From Fibrobacter sp. (lineage in GTDB: Bacteria; Fibrobacterota; Fibrobacteria; Fibrobacterales; Fibrobacteraceae), in contig JAFWRL010000002.1 in assembly GCA_017520105.1 (NCBI GenBank), positions 1 through 49,431 of the forward strand: 49,431 nt of DNA, in the 5' to 3' direction. The notes beneath the pieces were generated by a model that searched no databases, was not told the DNA's origin, and saw nothing but the letters and a program-made list of their open reading frames with translations. This document shows positions 1-8,415 of the stretch, piece after piece. How positions within the stretch are numbered: position 1 is the stretch's first letter; every line of letters begins with the position of its first letter. The position numbers and the translations under genes were made by a program.

Positions 1-783
1 ACCGAAGCACTGAACAAGGCCGAAGTCGCGGATGGAAGAACCACCCATAACAGCGAGCACCACGCAAACGAAGAGAGTCGTGAGAGAGGTAATCACCGTA
101 CGGCTGAAGCACTGGTTCAAAGAGCTATTGATTGTACGTTCATAGTTGGCAGAGCCGAACAGAGCGGTATTTTCACGGATACGGTCGAAGTTAACGATGG
201 TGTCGTTCACGGAGTAACCGATCATCGTAAGGAGCGAAGCAATCAAGGCGCCATCGAAGGAGAGGCTGAATGCCGAGATAAAGCCGAGCGTAATGATGGT
301 ATCGTGAATAAGGCCAAGCACAGCAGCAACGCCGAAGCCAAGGCCGAGTTTACCGAATCGAACCCAAACGTAGAGGGCGATGCCAAGCCATGCGAGAATC
401 ACAGACAAAATAGCATTGAAGCGGAGTTCCTTACCGATGGTCGGACCCACAGCGTCCTTAGCGACGATTTCGCATTTCTGATTGGCGGCTTCGAAAGCCT
501 TTGCCATAGTGGCTTCAAAGCTGGCGTCGTCAGCGCGAACACTAATCTGGTAAGAGTTGGCAGACGTACCGCCGAGAGAGCGGACGCGAGCACCCTGGAT
601 GCCAGCCTTGCTCAAAGCCTTGTTCAAATCGGTTTCATGCTTGGCGTCATCCTGATACTGAATCGTATAAACCTGACCACCCGTAAAGTCAATACTGAAA
701 TCGAAGCCCTTCACAGCGATGCAAGCGATACTTGCAATAATCAAAATCCAAGAGAGAGCCTTGAACTTGCCACGGTTCTTCAT
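1..783 (-). CDS. secF: Protein translocase subunit SecF (partial, or C-terminal half of a split SecDF)
   Basis: SecF works with SecD in the inner membrane, using the proton gradient to help pull exported proteins through SecYEG. Reading leftward from an ATG at 783, the frame stays open to the window edge (261 codons). Visible family features are a first membrane helix after MKNRGKFKALSW, the DFTGG motif of SecF, and a later helix block with GYSVNDTIVNFDRIRE, the characteristic SecD/SecF transmembrane signature. The C-terminus lies outside the window. The same frame is open upstream of 783 to about 905 and there encodes the missing last helix of SecD (FCAITISRAILDW). SecD and SecF are therefore probably one polypeptide interrupted by a one-base frameshift, and 783 may not be the native start. 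Identity is confident; the start is not. Confidence 0.85.
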   Translation of the reverse strand, partial: MKNRGKFKALSWILIIASIACIAVKGFDFSIDFTGGQVYTIQYQDDAKHETDLNKALSKAGIQGARVRSLGGTSANSYQISVRADDASFEATMAKAFEAANQKCEIVAKDAVGPTIGKELRFNAILSVILAWLGIALYVWVRFGKLGLGFGVAAVLGLIHDTIITLGFISAFSLSFDGALIASLLTMIGYSVNDTIVNFDRIRENTALFGSANYERTINSSLNQCFSRTVITSLTTLFVCVVLAVMGGSSIRDFGLVQCFG

Positions 784-803
784 GAGCGGGAGATTGGCGT
801 TGT

Positions 804-2549
804 TCAAAGCATTGAAGCCAGAACCGATAGAAAGCGTCGTTCTGTCGCGCTTAGCAAGTCTCCAATCGAGAATTGCACGGGAAATCGTGATAGCGCAGAA
901 GAGAGAAGTTGAATACCGATCGTAAGAGTAAGACCGAAACCCTTGACAGAACCCGTACCGATTTTGTACAAAATAAGACCCGTCAAAACAGTCGTCAAGT
1001 TGGAGTCCAAGATGGCGCTGAATGCACGTTCATAACCCTTAGCAACAGCAGCACGAGCAGTGAGGCCGTTCTTGAGTTCTTCACGGATACGTTCGAAAAT
1101 AATCACGTTCGCGTCAAGAGACATACCGACGACGAGGATGAAGCCTGCGATACCCGGCAACGTAAGCGTTGCGTTGAACACGGACATCACGGCGGCAGTC
1201 ACGAGGGCGTTGATTACCACGCCGACGCTGGCGATGAAGCCACCCAGGCGGTAGTAAGCGACCATGAACACCAAGCAGATCAAGAGACCGATTGCACCGG
1301 AGCCGAAGCCCTGGACAATGTTTTCTTCACCGAGGGTAGCACCGACGGTACGGCTTTCGATAATCTGCATCGGGGCCTTGAGGGCACCAGCCTTCAACAC
1401 GACAGCGAGGCGGTTCGCTTCGGCCATGTCTTCGAGACCGGTAATCTGGGCTTCGCCGTTCGGAATACGGTCACGGATGACCGGAGCGCTGATGACCTGG
1501 TTATCAAGAACGATGGCCATCTGCTTGCCGACGTTTGCAGCCGTCACAGCGGAGAATTTCTTAGGACCGATACCGCCAAAGCGGAGGTTCACAGCGACTT
1601 CACCGGCGCTTACACCGTCACTGACACGGTACGGGCGAGCATCCGTAATATCGTCACCGCCCATTTCGGCACGGCGGCGGAGGAGGTAAAGGCGCTTGGC
1701 CTTGACCTTGGAGTCGCGGCGGAGCTTTTCAAGACCGCTACCGAAAGCGAATGCGACATCACGCGGAATGAGTTTCTGGACGCCATCCGTTTCGAGGAGC
1801 TTTTTCACCTTTTCGACGCTTTCTTCAGCAATGAAACCGCCATTGCCAAAAGAGATGAAGAAAGAGGAAAGCGACTGTCCGACCACGTCTGCCGGAGCGG
1901 CCTCGGACTCAGCAACAGCGGAATCCTTCTTTTCAGCAGTTTCAGTCTTAGCAACGCCGCCAGCGAGAAGTTCTTCATCAGACAGGGTTTCCTTCTTCGC
2001 AGAATCCGTCTTGGCAGAATCCTTCTTGGTCGAGTCCGTCACAACGGAATCAGCAGCGATGTCGGTCGTCTGGCGAGTGAGGTAGCCATCAATCAGGCTA
2101 ACCACCTGCGCAAACTTTTCAGATTCGGCAAGAATCTTGAATTCAAGCTTAGCGGTAGAACCCACAAGCGCCTTTGCCGTAGAGTCGTCCACACCAGCCA
2201 GTTCAACGACAATTCGGTCGTCACCGGTCGGGGAAATCTGCGGTTCGGAAAGACCGTATTGGTCAACGCGGTTACGGATGATTTCGAGGGACTGAGCCTG
2301 AATATCCTTGATATCGTCGCCTTCCTTGAGGCTGGACTGATCAATCTGCAGCGTGATGCTGGTACCACCGGCAAGGTCCAAGCCAAAGTTAATGGAACTT
2401 GCCCCGAGCTTCGGATTTTCCTTGAGGAAAGTCTTCTTCACTTCCCCCTTCTTGGAGTGAACCTGAATAGAAGGCCATACAGAGTAGGCCGAAAGAATGA
2501 TGACAGCAAGAATGACGAATTCTCGCAAGCCGAATTTATGTTTATTCAT
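804..2549 (-). CDS. secD: Protein translocase subunit SecD (C-terminus frameshifted)
   Basis: SecD is the large partner of SecF in the inner-membrane Sec accessory complex. I chose the ATG at 2549 (MNKHKFGLREF), which has GGGA about seven bases upstream, over an ATG seven codons earlier. An N-terminal helix (FVILAVIILSAYSVW) is followed by the FGLDLAGG motif, the periplasmic P1 region, and the helix bundle with GMSLDANVIIFERIREE, a SecD hallmark. P1 carries a Ser/Asp/Lys/Ala-rich insertion of roughly 60 residues, which is unusual. After TIGIQLL the frame runs into about 30 residues unlike any SecD (ending FLSVLASML). The expected sixth helix continues in the neighbouring frame, so the last part is a frameshift product. 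SecF follows directly. Confidence 0.93.
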   Translation of the reverse strand: MNKHKFGLREFVILAVIILSAYSVWPSIQVHSKKGEVKKTFLKENPKLGASSINFGLDLAGGTSITLQIDQSSLKEGDDIKDIQAQSLEIIRNRVDQYGLSEPQISPTGDDRIVVELAGVDDSTAKALVGSTAKLEFKILAESEKFAQVVSLIDGYLTRQTTDIAADSVVTDSTKKDSAKTDSAKKETLSDEELLAGGVAKTETAEKKDSAVAESEAAPADVVGQSLSSFFISFGNGGFIAEESVEKVKKLLETDGVQKLIPRDVAFAFGSGLEKLRRDSKVKAKRLYLLRRRAEMGGDDITDARPYRVSDGVSAGEVAVNLRFGGIGPKKFSAVTAANVGKQMAIVLDNQVISAPVIRDRIPNGEAQITGLEDMAEANRLAVVLKAGALKAPMQIIESRTVGATLGEENIVQGFGSGAIGLLICLVFMVAYYRLGGFIASVGVVINALVTAAVMSVFNATLTLPGIAGFILVVGMSLDANVIIFERIREELKNGLTARAAVAKGYERAFSAILDSNLTTVLTGLILYKIGTGSVKGFGLTLTIGIQLLSSALSRFPVQFSIGDLLSATERRFLSVLASML

Positions 2550-2658
2550 TTGTAATCCCTTAAAAGGCATTCAACATACTAGTGCGGCGACAAAGATAGA
2601 AAAGTAGGAGGTAGGAAGTAGGAAGTAGGAAGGAATTTTAGGTATAAAAAGGTGAAAT

Positions 2659-2687
2659 GTCATGCCCGCCACCGAGCGGGCACCACC
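2659..2687. repeat. Intergenic hairpin repeat, GTCAT-CCCGC family
   Basis: GTCAT is followed by an inverted pair, TGCCCGC and GCGGGCA, separated by a short spacer. Related elements occur at 8374-8402, 10095-10119 and 21965-21993. It lies between secD and the GH13 gene, next to a short AGGAAGT direct repeat (about 2605-2632). Such dispersed palindromic units are common between bacterial genes; a function is not visible here. Confidence 0.6.
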
Positions 2688-2713
2688 TTTCCTGCTGCAA
2701 GAAGGCTTACTGT

Positions 2714-3973
2714 TTACTTAATTTCAAACAACGGATCGGGTTTGGCAGCCGAAACAACAAGCGTCATCTTTTTCTTGCCGAGGGTGCGCACAATACACAA
2801 ATGACGGGAACTATAGACGATATCCAAAGTGCCATCGCGCAACACGCGTTCCCTGTTCCGGAGCGCAACAAGTTCGTTCAAAAAACGGAAAACAGGGCTG
2901 CGGCGACCGTCAGAAAGTTTATCCCACGGGAAAGACCTGCGGTTGTCGGGATCCTTGCCGCCTTCCATGCCGATTTCGTCACCATAATAAATACACGGAG
3001 CGCCCGGCAAAAAGAAGAGTATCGCAAGCGCAAGCTTAACCCGCTGCAGGTTGCTGCACGGTAGCGACGCGAGACGGATAGTATCGTGGCTTCCGAGCAA
3101 ATTCATCGGCACGCCAAAGCGCCCTGCAGGGAACGCTTCACGGAGCCTTTTCGCGAACTCAGCCAAGTTTATCGGCTTTTCGTCAAAGAGGTACGCCAGG
3201 ACAGCCCGACGCAACGGGTAGTTCATCACACCGTCAAACTGGTCGCCCTTGAGCCAACGCGAGGGTTCGTCCCAAATCTCACCGACGATATACGCTTCCG
3301 GGTTAATCGCCTTGATGCGGCGGCGGAACTCCTGCCAAAAGCTATCGTCGTCAATCTCGTTCGGCACATCCAGGCGCCAGCCATCAATACCGCGTTTCAT
3401 CCAGTACTCGCCCACCGAGAAAAGGTATTCGCGAACGTCGGGATTGTCGGTATTGAACTTCGGGAGCGCCGGGAACCCCCACCAGCAATCGTAATTGGGC
3501 TTGCCGGAATACGCATGGAGCGGCCAGCCATGCACATGGAACCAATCGACATACGGGGAATTCCTGCCCAGTTCCATCAAGCTGTTGAACTGGAAGAATC
3601 CACGCGAGCAGTGATTGAACACGCCGTCCAAAATCACGCGAAGTCCAAGTTTGTGCGCTTTCTTGACAAGCCTGTCAAAATCCTTGAGCGTCCCAAGCAC
3701 CGGGTCGATTTCAAAGTAATCGACCGTATGGTAGCGGTGGTTGGAATTGCTCTTGAAAATCGGGCAGAGGTAAAGTGCCGTCACACCCAGCGACGCAATA
3801 TACTCTAGCTTGTCCGTAATCCCGGCGAGGTTTCCGCCGAACATGTTTTCACGGGTGGGATTACTCCCCCATTCTACAAATTTTCCAACAGCCTTATAAC
3901 GCGAACTGCGGCAAAAGCGGTCCGGGAAGATTTGGTAGAAAACAGCGTCTTTGACCCAAGCAGGAAAAGTCAT
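2714..3973 (-). CDS. GH13 alpha-amylase / neopullulanase-like glycosidase
   Basis: A 419-residue alpha-glucan hydrolase of family GH13 that probably cleaves alpha-1,4 (perhaps also alpha-1,6) links in maltodextrins or glycogen. It opens directly with the barrel strand WVKDAVFYQIFPDRF. Conserved GH13 regions are visible: DGVFNH (region I), GWRLDV with the presumed nucleophile Asp202, VGEIWDE with acid/base Glu232, and LLGSHDT with stabiliser Asp297. ALPKFNT resembles the neopullulanase region V. It lacks the N-terminal CBM34-type domain of many neopullulanases and has no signal peptide, so it is probably cytoplasmic. It lies downstream of malQ on the same strand, about 207 bp away across a repeat-rich gap, suggesting a shared role in maltodextrin or glycogen turnover. 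The exact specificity cannot be read from the sequence. Confidence 0.88.
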   Translation of the reverse strand: MTFPAWVKDAVFYQIFPDRFCRSSRYKAVGKFVEWGSNPTRENMFGGNLAGITDKLEYIASLGVTALYLCPIFKSNSNHRYHTVDYFEIDPVLGTLKDFDRLVKKAHKLGLRVILDGVFNHCSRGFFQFNSLMELGRNSPYVDWFHVHGWPLHAYSGKPNYDCWWGFPALPKFNTDNPDVREYLFSVGEYWMKRGIDGWRLDVPNEIDDDSFWQEFRRRIKAINPEAYIVGEIWDEPSRWLKGDQFDGVMNYPLRRAVLAYLFDEKPINLAEFAKRLREAFPAGRFGVPMNLLGSHDTIRLASLPCSNLQRVKLALAILFFLPGAPCIYYGDEIGMEGGKDPDNRRSFPWDKLSDGRRSPVFRFLNELVALRNRERVLRDGTLDIVYSSRHLCIVRTLGKKKMTLVVSAAKPDPLFEIK

Positions 3974-3995
3974 AGCAAATTGAAACGTAGTAAAG

Positions 3996-4134
3996 TTAGT
4001 TAGTAGTTACTAGTTAATAGTTACTAGTTAATAGAATTTGCATTAAGAACATCTCTAGTAACTAGTAACTTCAAACTTAGAACTGCGACGAAGTCGCCCT
4101 AGTAACTCAGAACTCTTAACTGTCGCGAAGCGAC
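3996..4134. repeat. Heptamer repeat cluster with small GCGAC hairpins, downstream of malQ
   Basis: Positions 3996-4034 are a tandem array of 7-bp units (TAGTTAC / TAGTTAA). Positions 4054-4071 hold the same heptamer in inverted orientation, so the two blocks can pair. Toward malQ lie compact hairpins with GAA/TTC loops: GCGAC-GAA-GTCGC at 4085-4097 and GTCGC-GAA-GCGAC at 4122-4134. Related clusters follow sprA and the LRR gene. The rest of the 3974-4180 gap contains no gene that I can support. Confidence 0.7.
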
Positions 4135-4180
4135 CTCTGAGGTACAAACAATCGATCAAAGCGAAGCGACCTCAAACCTC

Positions 4181-6154
4181 CTAGATTTTCCACAAAGCAC
4201 GGTTTCTACGGTCTTCGACAAGTTTGCCAATCTCCGAAATCAAGCCCAGATTTGCGAGCAAGTCTTCGAGACTGCACGGTGTACGGTAGGTCCAGTTGTT
4301 GCCGCCGACCGTCCCCGGAATATTGACGCGCTCTTCCTTCGGGTCGCATTCAGAAAGCGATGATGAAAGAGCGAGATAATCCTGGATTGGCGGAATACAG
4401 AACAAACTATTCGCCTTAAACACATGAGCGAGAATGTCGCGTACCACCGGCGGCGTAAGCTTTTCGGGTGCGACTCCCGGCATCTGCGCGTGCGACCAGT
4501 AGAACGCCTTGTCGAAATCGGCCTCTTCCCAAAGCCCGCGTAACGTCGATGTATCGTGGCAGCTCGTGGTGCAAACCGAGAGACGCGGATAGTCTTCCAT
4601 GTTGTAATACGGGGAATACGGGACGTTCCAGTTGCGGGCCCAACGTTCAATACGCAACGACATGATATTCAGCTTTTTGAGCACGGACGGCACGCAGGGC
4701 GGTACGGCCCCTAGGTCTTCGGCACAGACCAGCATGTCCGTCTCGTTCGCAAGCACAGACAGAAGCTTCATCGCATTCTGTTCCCAAAGCGCATTCTGAG
4801 CCTGCTCGTTTTGGCCAATCAATTCATGCAACTTTTGCTGTTCGTTCTGCGGGAGCGTAAAGAGCACCGGCTGGTTGTACCAGTACCAGTACGGATAATA
4901 GGTGTTTTCGTCGCCCGTCGGGATGAACACGCGGTTCCAATAGACACGGAGCATGGAGTCCTTGACTTCCTGCGGTTCTTCCAACGAGATAATGGCGCGT
5001 TCGGACAAGAACTCCGGCTTGATGACAAAGCGGTCGAACTTGCCCGGCAAATTTTCAAAATAACGCGATATAAGCCTGTCTGTTTCATTGCCCAGGAATT
5101 CACGCAACTGATCGACAGAGAAATTCGGACGACGCAGATATTCCAGCGTTTCACGGCAGAAACCTGCATTGCGGAGCACATCCCACGTGAGTGGAATCGA
5201 GGGCTGGAAACGCCCGAGAATGCCCGTGACCTCGTTTTCGGGAATTGCCCAGATACGGAAGAAGCCCAGCACGTGGTCAATGCGGTACGCGTGGTAGAAC
5301 TTGCTCGCTTGAGCCAAGCGGCGGCGCCACCATCCAAAGTCGTCCGCTTCGAGGACATCCCAGCGGTAAGTCGGGAATCCCCAGTTCTGGCCGCCGTAGC
5401 TGAACATGTCAGGAGGTGCACCCGCGCGGTCGGCAAGCGAGAAATACTTGCGGTCGAACCAGACATCGGCACTGTCCTCGTTAATGAGGATAGGCACGTC
5501 GCCCTTCAAGCGAAGCCCTAGCTTGGAGATTTCGTTCACGGCGGCGGTAAACTGCCCCTCGGCGGTATATTGCATCCACGCCTGGAACAGCGTATCCCTG
5601 TAATTTTTCATCCAGAGCTTATCGACATCGGCAGCGGAGGGGTTCTGGTACTTTTTCCAGTCCTTCCAGCTCGCCTCGCCGTTCTGGGCCTTCAGCGTGC
5701 AATAGACGCAGTAGGACTTGACCCAGGCATTCTTATCGACCCAGGCAAGGAGTTTCTTCGAAGACTTGAGCTGGTCGTAGCGGAAATCGAAAATCTTGCG
5801 GAGAATCGAACGTTTCCATGAGGTAATGCGATAATAATCCACGCGCTTGATGTCCGCAAATTCTTCCCGTGCGCTTTCAATTTCGCTTTCAAATTCCGTG
5901 GCCCCTTCAACAGACTGCACGTTGATAAAGACGGGATTCAACGCAAAAGCGCTGCGGGCACTGTAAGGGCTCGACTCAGAACCCGTATCGTTTACGGGCA
6001 AAAGCTGGATGATATTGAACCCGCAATACTTGGACCACTGGGCAAACGGAATCAAGTCCAGAAATTCGCCAATGCCAATGCTGTGCTTGCTGTGAAGACT
6101 GAAAAGAGGGACGGCTACGCCGGTCTGGAAAGAAGTTAAATCACCATATCGCAT
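4181..6154 (-). CDS. malQ: 4-alpha-glucanotransferase (amylomaltase, GH77)
   Basis: This enzyme transfers alpha-1,4-glucan segments between maltodextrins, releasing glucose and longer chains for phosphorylase, in the cytoplasm. The 657-residue length fits GH77. Signature segments are present: LLPVNDTG and SSPYSARSAFALNP near the N-terminus, KGDVPILINEDSADVW, the nucleophile Asp293 in YRIDHVLGFFRIW, acid/base Glu479 in CAEDLG, and Asp534 in SCHDTSTLRG. Several of these segments resemble the DPE2-like type found in Bacteroides more than E. coli MalQ, although no starch-binding domain is visible. No clear Shine-Dalgarno lies upstream of the ATG at 6154, but the protein's N-terminus aligns with the family, so the start is probably right. 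Confidence 0.95.
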   Translation of the reverse strand: MRYGDLTSFQTGVAVPLFSLHSKHSIGIGEFLDLIPFAQWSKYCGFNIIQLLPVNDTGSESSPYSARSAFALNPVFINVQSVEGATEFESEIESAREEFADIKRVDYYRITSWKRSILRKIFDFRYDQLKSSKKLLAWVDKNAWVKSYCVYCTLKAQNGEASWKDWKKYQNPSAADVDKLWMKNYRDTLFQAWMQYTAEGQFTAAVNEISKLGLRLKGDVPILINEDSADVWFDRKYFSLADRAGAPPDMFSYGGQNWGFPTYRWDVLEADDFGWWRRRLAQASKFYHAYRIDHVLGFFRIWAIPENEVTGILGRFQPSIPLTWDVLRNAGFCRETLEYLRRPNFSVDQLREFLGNETDRLISRYFENLPGKFDRFVIKPEFLSERAIISLEEPQEVKDSMLRVYWNRVFIPTGDENTYYPYWYWYNQPVLFTLPQNEQQKLHELIGQNEQAQNALWEQNAMKLLSVLANETDMLVCAEDLGAVPPCVPSVLKKLNIMSLRIERWARNWNVPYSPYYNMEDYPRLSVCTTSCHDTSTLRGLWEEADFDKAFYWSHAQMPGVAPEKLTPPVVRDILAHVFKANSLFCIPPIQDYLALSSSLSECDPKEERVNIPGTVGGNNWTYRTPCSLEDLLANLGLISEIGKLVEDRRNRALWKI

Positions 6155-6207
6155 GGTTCAAATATAATTCCAAATTTGTGAAAGAATCTTTCAAATTACT
6201 CCCAAAT

Positions 6208-6233
6208 AAAAAAAGGCTCGGAAATCCGAGACC
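6208..6233 (-). terminator. Rho-independent terminator after the 20-residue peptide gene
   Basis: On the minus strand a GGTCTCGG / CCGAGCC hairpin (stem CTCGG/CCGAG, four-base loop, extended by two G-C pairs around a one-base bulge) is followed by seven T residues. It lies 31 bp beyond the peptide's stop codon and upstream of malQ, separating the two transcription units. Confidence 0.85.
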
Positions 6234-6264
6234 ATTTTCTTTTTTCTTAATCATCCTTTAAAAA

Positions 6265-6327
6265 TTAGGCGCGCTTAGCGTACTTTTTAAAGCTCTTGAC
6301 CAAGAGGGCGGCGAGAATGCAGTACAT
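6265..6327 (-). CDS. Small hydrophobic-basic peptide, 20 residues
   Basis: An ATG at 6327 opens a 20-codon frame, MYCILAALLVKSFKKYAKRA, ending in TAA. AAGGAG sits five bases before the ATG, one of the best ribosome binding sites in the window, and a strong terminator lies 31 bp after the stop, so the gene appears to have its own short transcript. The first half is hydrophobic (YCILAALLV) and the second basic (KSFKKYAKRA), which suggests a membrane-touching peptide. I do not recognise a family. It could be a small membrane protein, a type I toxin-like peptide or a leader peptide. The gene lies divergent to batD and upstream of malQ on the malQ strand. Confidence 0.6.
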   Translation of the reverse strand: MYCILAALLVKSFKKYAKRA

Positions 6328-6548
6328 TTAGACTCCTTGTTTTTGACGGCGCCAATATTAACAAAATTTTACTAACGTTTCAAGGGGGAAAAATATAAAT
6401 TTTGAAAATTTTTTTGAAACCGGCGCAAACGGCACGTTTCACCAAAATTTTGCCGGATTTATCCCGACATTACCATTTACGCGAACAAATCCGCGATTTC
6501 ACCAATATATTGCAATCTCCGAGGTGGAAATTTGGTAAATTATGGAGC

Positions 6549-8360
6549 ATGAAACGATTTTTGCTTTTATGTCTCAGTTTAGCAGCATTTGTAAGCGCGA
6601 AGCCTTCTCTCCAAGTCGATACGGACCGCATCGAAGCGGGTCAGACATTCAAGTTGCAGTTCATCGTCCCGTTGCAGGAACTGCCTCAAAATAGGGGCGC
6701 CCTCCATCTGGAGACCCGCAACAACTTCAAGTTTCTCGGCATCGACAGTGCCGACCAGGTTATGCGTCCGGACATGGACGACTTTTTCGACTCGTTTTTC
6801 GGTGGTGGCGGAAGGCCTTACAAGGCTCGTGTCTATTCGTTCAAAATAAAAGCCCCCAGAAAAACGGGCATGCAGGACCTCGGATCGCTTACCTGGAACA
6901 TCGGCGGGGAACCGAACCTCATCAGCAACAAGATTCCGGTCAACGTGCAGCGTTCCTATAGCGACGACGCCCTTGCCGCAAGCCTCACCCCGAGCAAAAA
7001 GTCCATTTACGAAGGCGAACAGTTCAGCGTCACCTTGAGCCTCCACACGTTCGAGCATTTCCAGGGCGGCCTCCAGGCGACCGACATGAGCACGGGTAAC
7101 GATTTTATCGTCCACCGCAACGACCTTTCCAATCTGGATTTCAAGCCCGTCGAAGGCACCCGCCGCGAAATGAAGGCCACCGCAAAATTTGCATGGTTGA
7201 GCCCGACCAAGAGCGGAACGCTTGAAATTCCGTCGTTCAAGTTCAAATATACCAAGCTCGGCGAACCCAAAGTCGTCGAAGAAAAGAAACAGATGGGTGG
7301 CATGTCGTTCTCCAGCCGAAGCGTCAAGCAGGAATCCATCGAAACGGAAACCTCCACCGCCCCGCTCGCCATCAACGTCCTTCCGCTCCCGGCCGAAGGC
7401 AAGCCCGACGATTTTTCAGGCATGGTCGGCTCGTACAGTTTTAGCGCCAATTTTGACCGTACAAACCTCAAGGTCGGCGAAGCTCTGACTCTCGCAATCA
7501 GCATCAGGGGTGATGGCACTCCGGGCACGATTACCGACCCGAAGCTCCCCGACTTTAGCGAATTCCGCTCCGTGCCGCCCGAAAACAGCATCAACAAGAA
7601 AATCACGGGCAACAAGGTCGTCACCTCGAAGGACATCAAGGTGTTCCTCTATCCCAAGAAAAAAGGCACATTCGAAATCCCGGCCATTACATATTCCTGG
7701 TTCAACCCCGCCAAAAAGAAATACGAAACAGCATCGGCTGGTCCGTGGACCATCGAAGTCGAAAAGGGCGACGCCCCCGCAGAGCCAATCTATCAGGCTC
7801 CGGTTTCTGCAAGCCCATCGACTCCGGCAGTGCAAAAGCAAGAAATCGAATTCCTCGGCAGCGACATTCGCTTCATCCATCCGGTTTCGAGCAAAAGCGA
7901 ATCTTCGGCACCGCACAGGAGTATCGTCTTCTGGATTCTATTTATCGCGGCGATTCCGTTCTACCTGATTGCAAACGCCCTCATCACAAGAAGCCGCAAG
8001 CGCAACAGCAATACGGCCCTTGTCCGCAAGGGCAAGGCCAACAAGCTGCTCAAAGAAAAGTTCGCAGATGCGCGTGCAGCACTCAAGAAGGGTGACGGCA
8101 AGGCGTTCTATGCGGCTCTCGAAAACGGGCTTATCGACTATCTCAGCAACTTGACGAACCTCGAATTCAAGGGCATGACCCGCCCGCAAATGAAGGAGGA
8201 ACTCGCCAAGCTGAACGTCAAGAGCGAGACAATCGACGCCATCGACAGCTGGCTCGAAAAATGCGCCTTCGTGCGTTTCGCACCTGTCACAGCATCGACC
8301 GAAGAACAGTCCCAAATGCTCGCGGATATCGAAAAACTTTGCGAGGAACTGAAGCTATAA
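6549..8360 (+). CDS. batD: BatD-like membrane protein
   Basis: BatD proteins are large membrane-anchored proteins with a big periplasmic part, encoded in bat (Bacteroides aerotolerance) loci; their molecular role is unclear. The frame is open from 6402, but ATG 6549 starts a clean signal peptide (MKRFLLLCLSLAAFVSA) and is the likelier start; the 49 upstream codons look non-coding. Mature beta-rich segments follow. A Gly/Phe-rich stretch (DDFFDSFFGGGG) near residue 80 resembles that of BatD proteins. One C-terminal membrane helix (SIVFWILFIAAIPFYLIANAL) precedes a basic cytoplasmic tail of about 120 residues. batE follows 55 bp downstream. No batA, batB or batC is adjacent; the upstream genes are on the other strand. 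Confidence 0.82.
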   Translation: MKRFLLLCLSLAAFVSAKPSLQVDTDRIEAGQTFKLQFIVPLQELPQNRGALHLETRNNFKFLGIDSADQVMRPDMDDFFDSFFGGGGRPYKARVYSFKIKAPRKTGMQDLGSLTWNIGGEPNLISNKIPVNVQRSYSDDALAASLTPSKKSIYEGEQFSVTLSLHTFEHFQGGLQATDMSTGNDFIVHRNDLSNLDFKPVEGTRREMKATAKFAWLSPTKSGTLEIPSFKFKYTKLGEPKVVEEKKQMGGMSFSSRSVKQESIETETSTAPLAINVLPLPAEGKPDDFSGMVGSYSFSANFDRTNLKVGEALTLAISIRGDGTPGTITDPKLPDFSEFRSVPPENSINKKITGNKVVTSKDIKVFLYPKKKGTFEIPAITYSWFNPAKKKYETASAGPWTIEVEKGDAPAEPIYQAPVSASPSTPAVQKQEIEFLGSDIRFIHPVSSKSESSAPHRSIVFWILFIAAIPFYLIANALITRSRKRNSNTALVRKGKANKLLKEKFADARAALKKGDGKAFYAALENGLIDYLSNLTNLEFKGMTRPQMKEELAKLNVKSETIDAIDSWLEKCAFVRFAPVTASTEEQSQMLADIEKLCEELKL

Positions 8361-8373
8361 AAACATTTAACAT

Positions 8374-8402
8374 GTCATTCCCGCCTCCAAGCGGAGATTT
8401 CC
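8374..8402. repeat. Degenerate GTCATTCCCGC intergenic repeat
   Basis: GTCATTCCCGCCTCC AAGCGGAGATTTCC is a degraded member of the hairpin family seen best at 21965-21993. It sits between batD and batE and ends just before the batE start, so it would lie in the batE leader. Confidence 0.45.
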
Positions 8403-8415
8403 AACGGAAGATTTT

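Noticed and set aside
909..2555. Long plus-strand frame opposite secD
   Set aside because: It is the antisense frame of secD; the protein has no recognisable domain and the codon pattern follows secD.
2605..2632. AGGAAGT direct repeats as a CRISPR-like array
   Set aside because: Units are 7 bp with no spacers; this is a simple tandem repeat.
6402..6548. N-terminal extension of batD
   Set aside because: The 49 extra codons precede a clean signal peptide and look non-coding.
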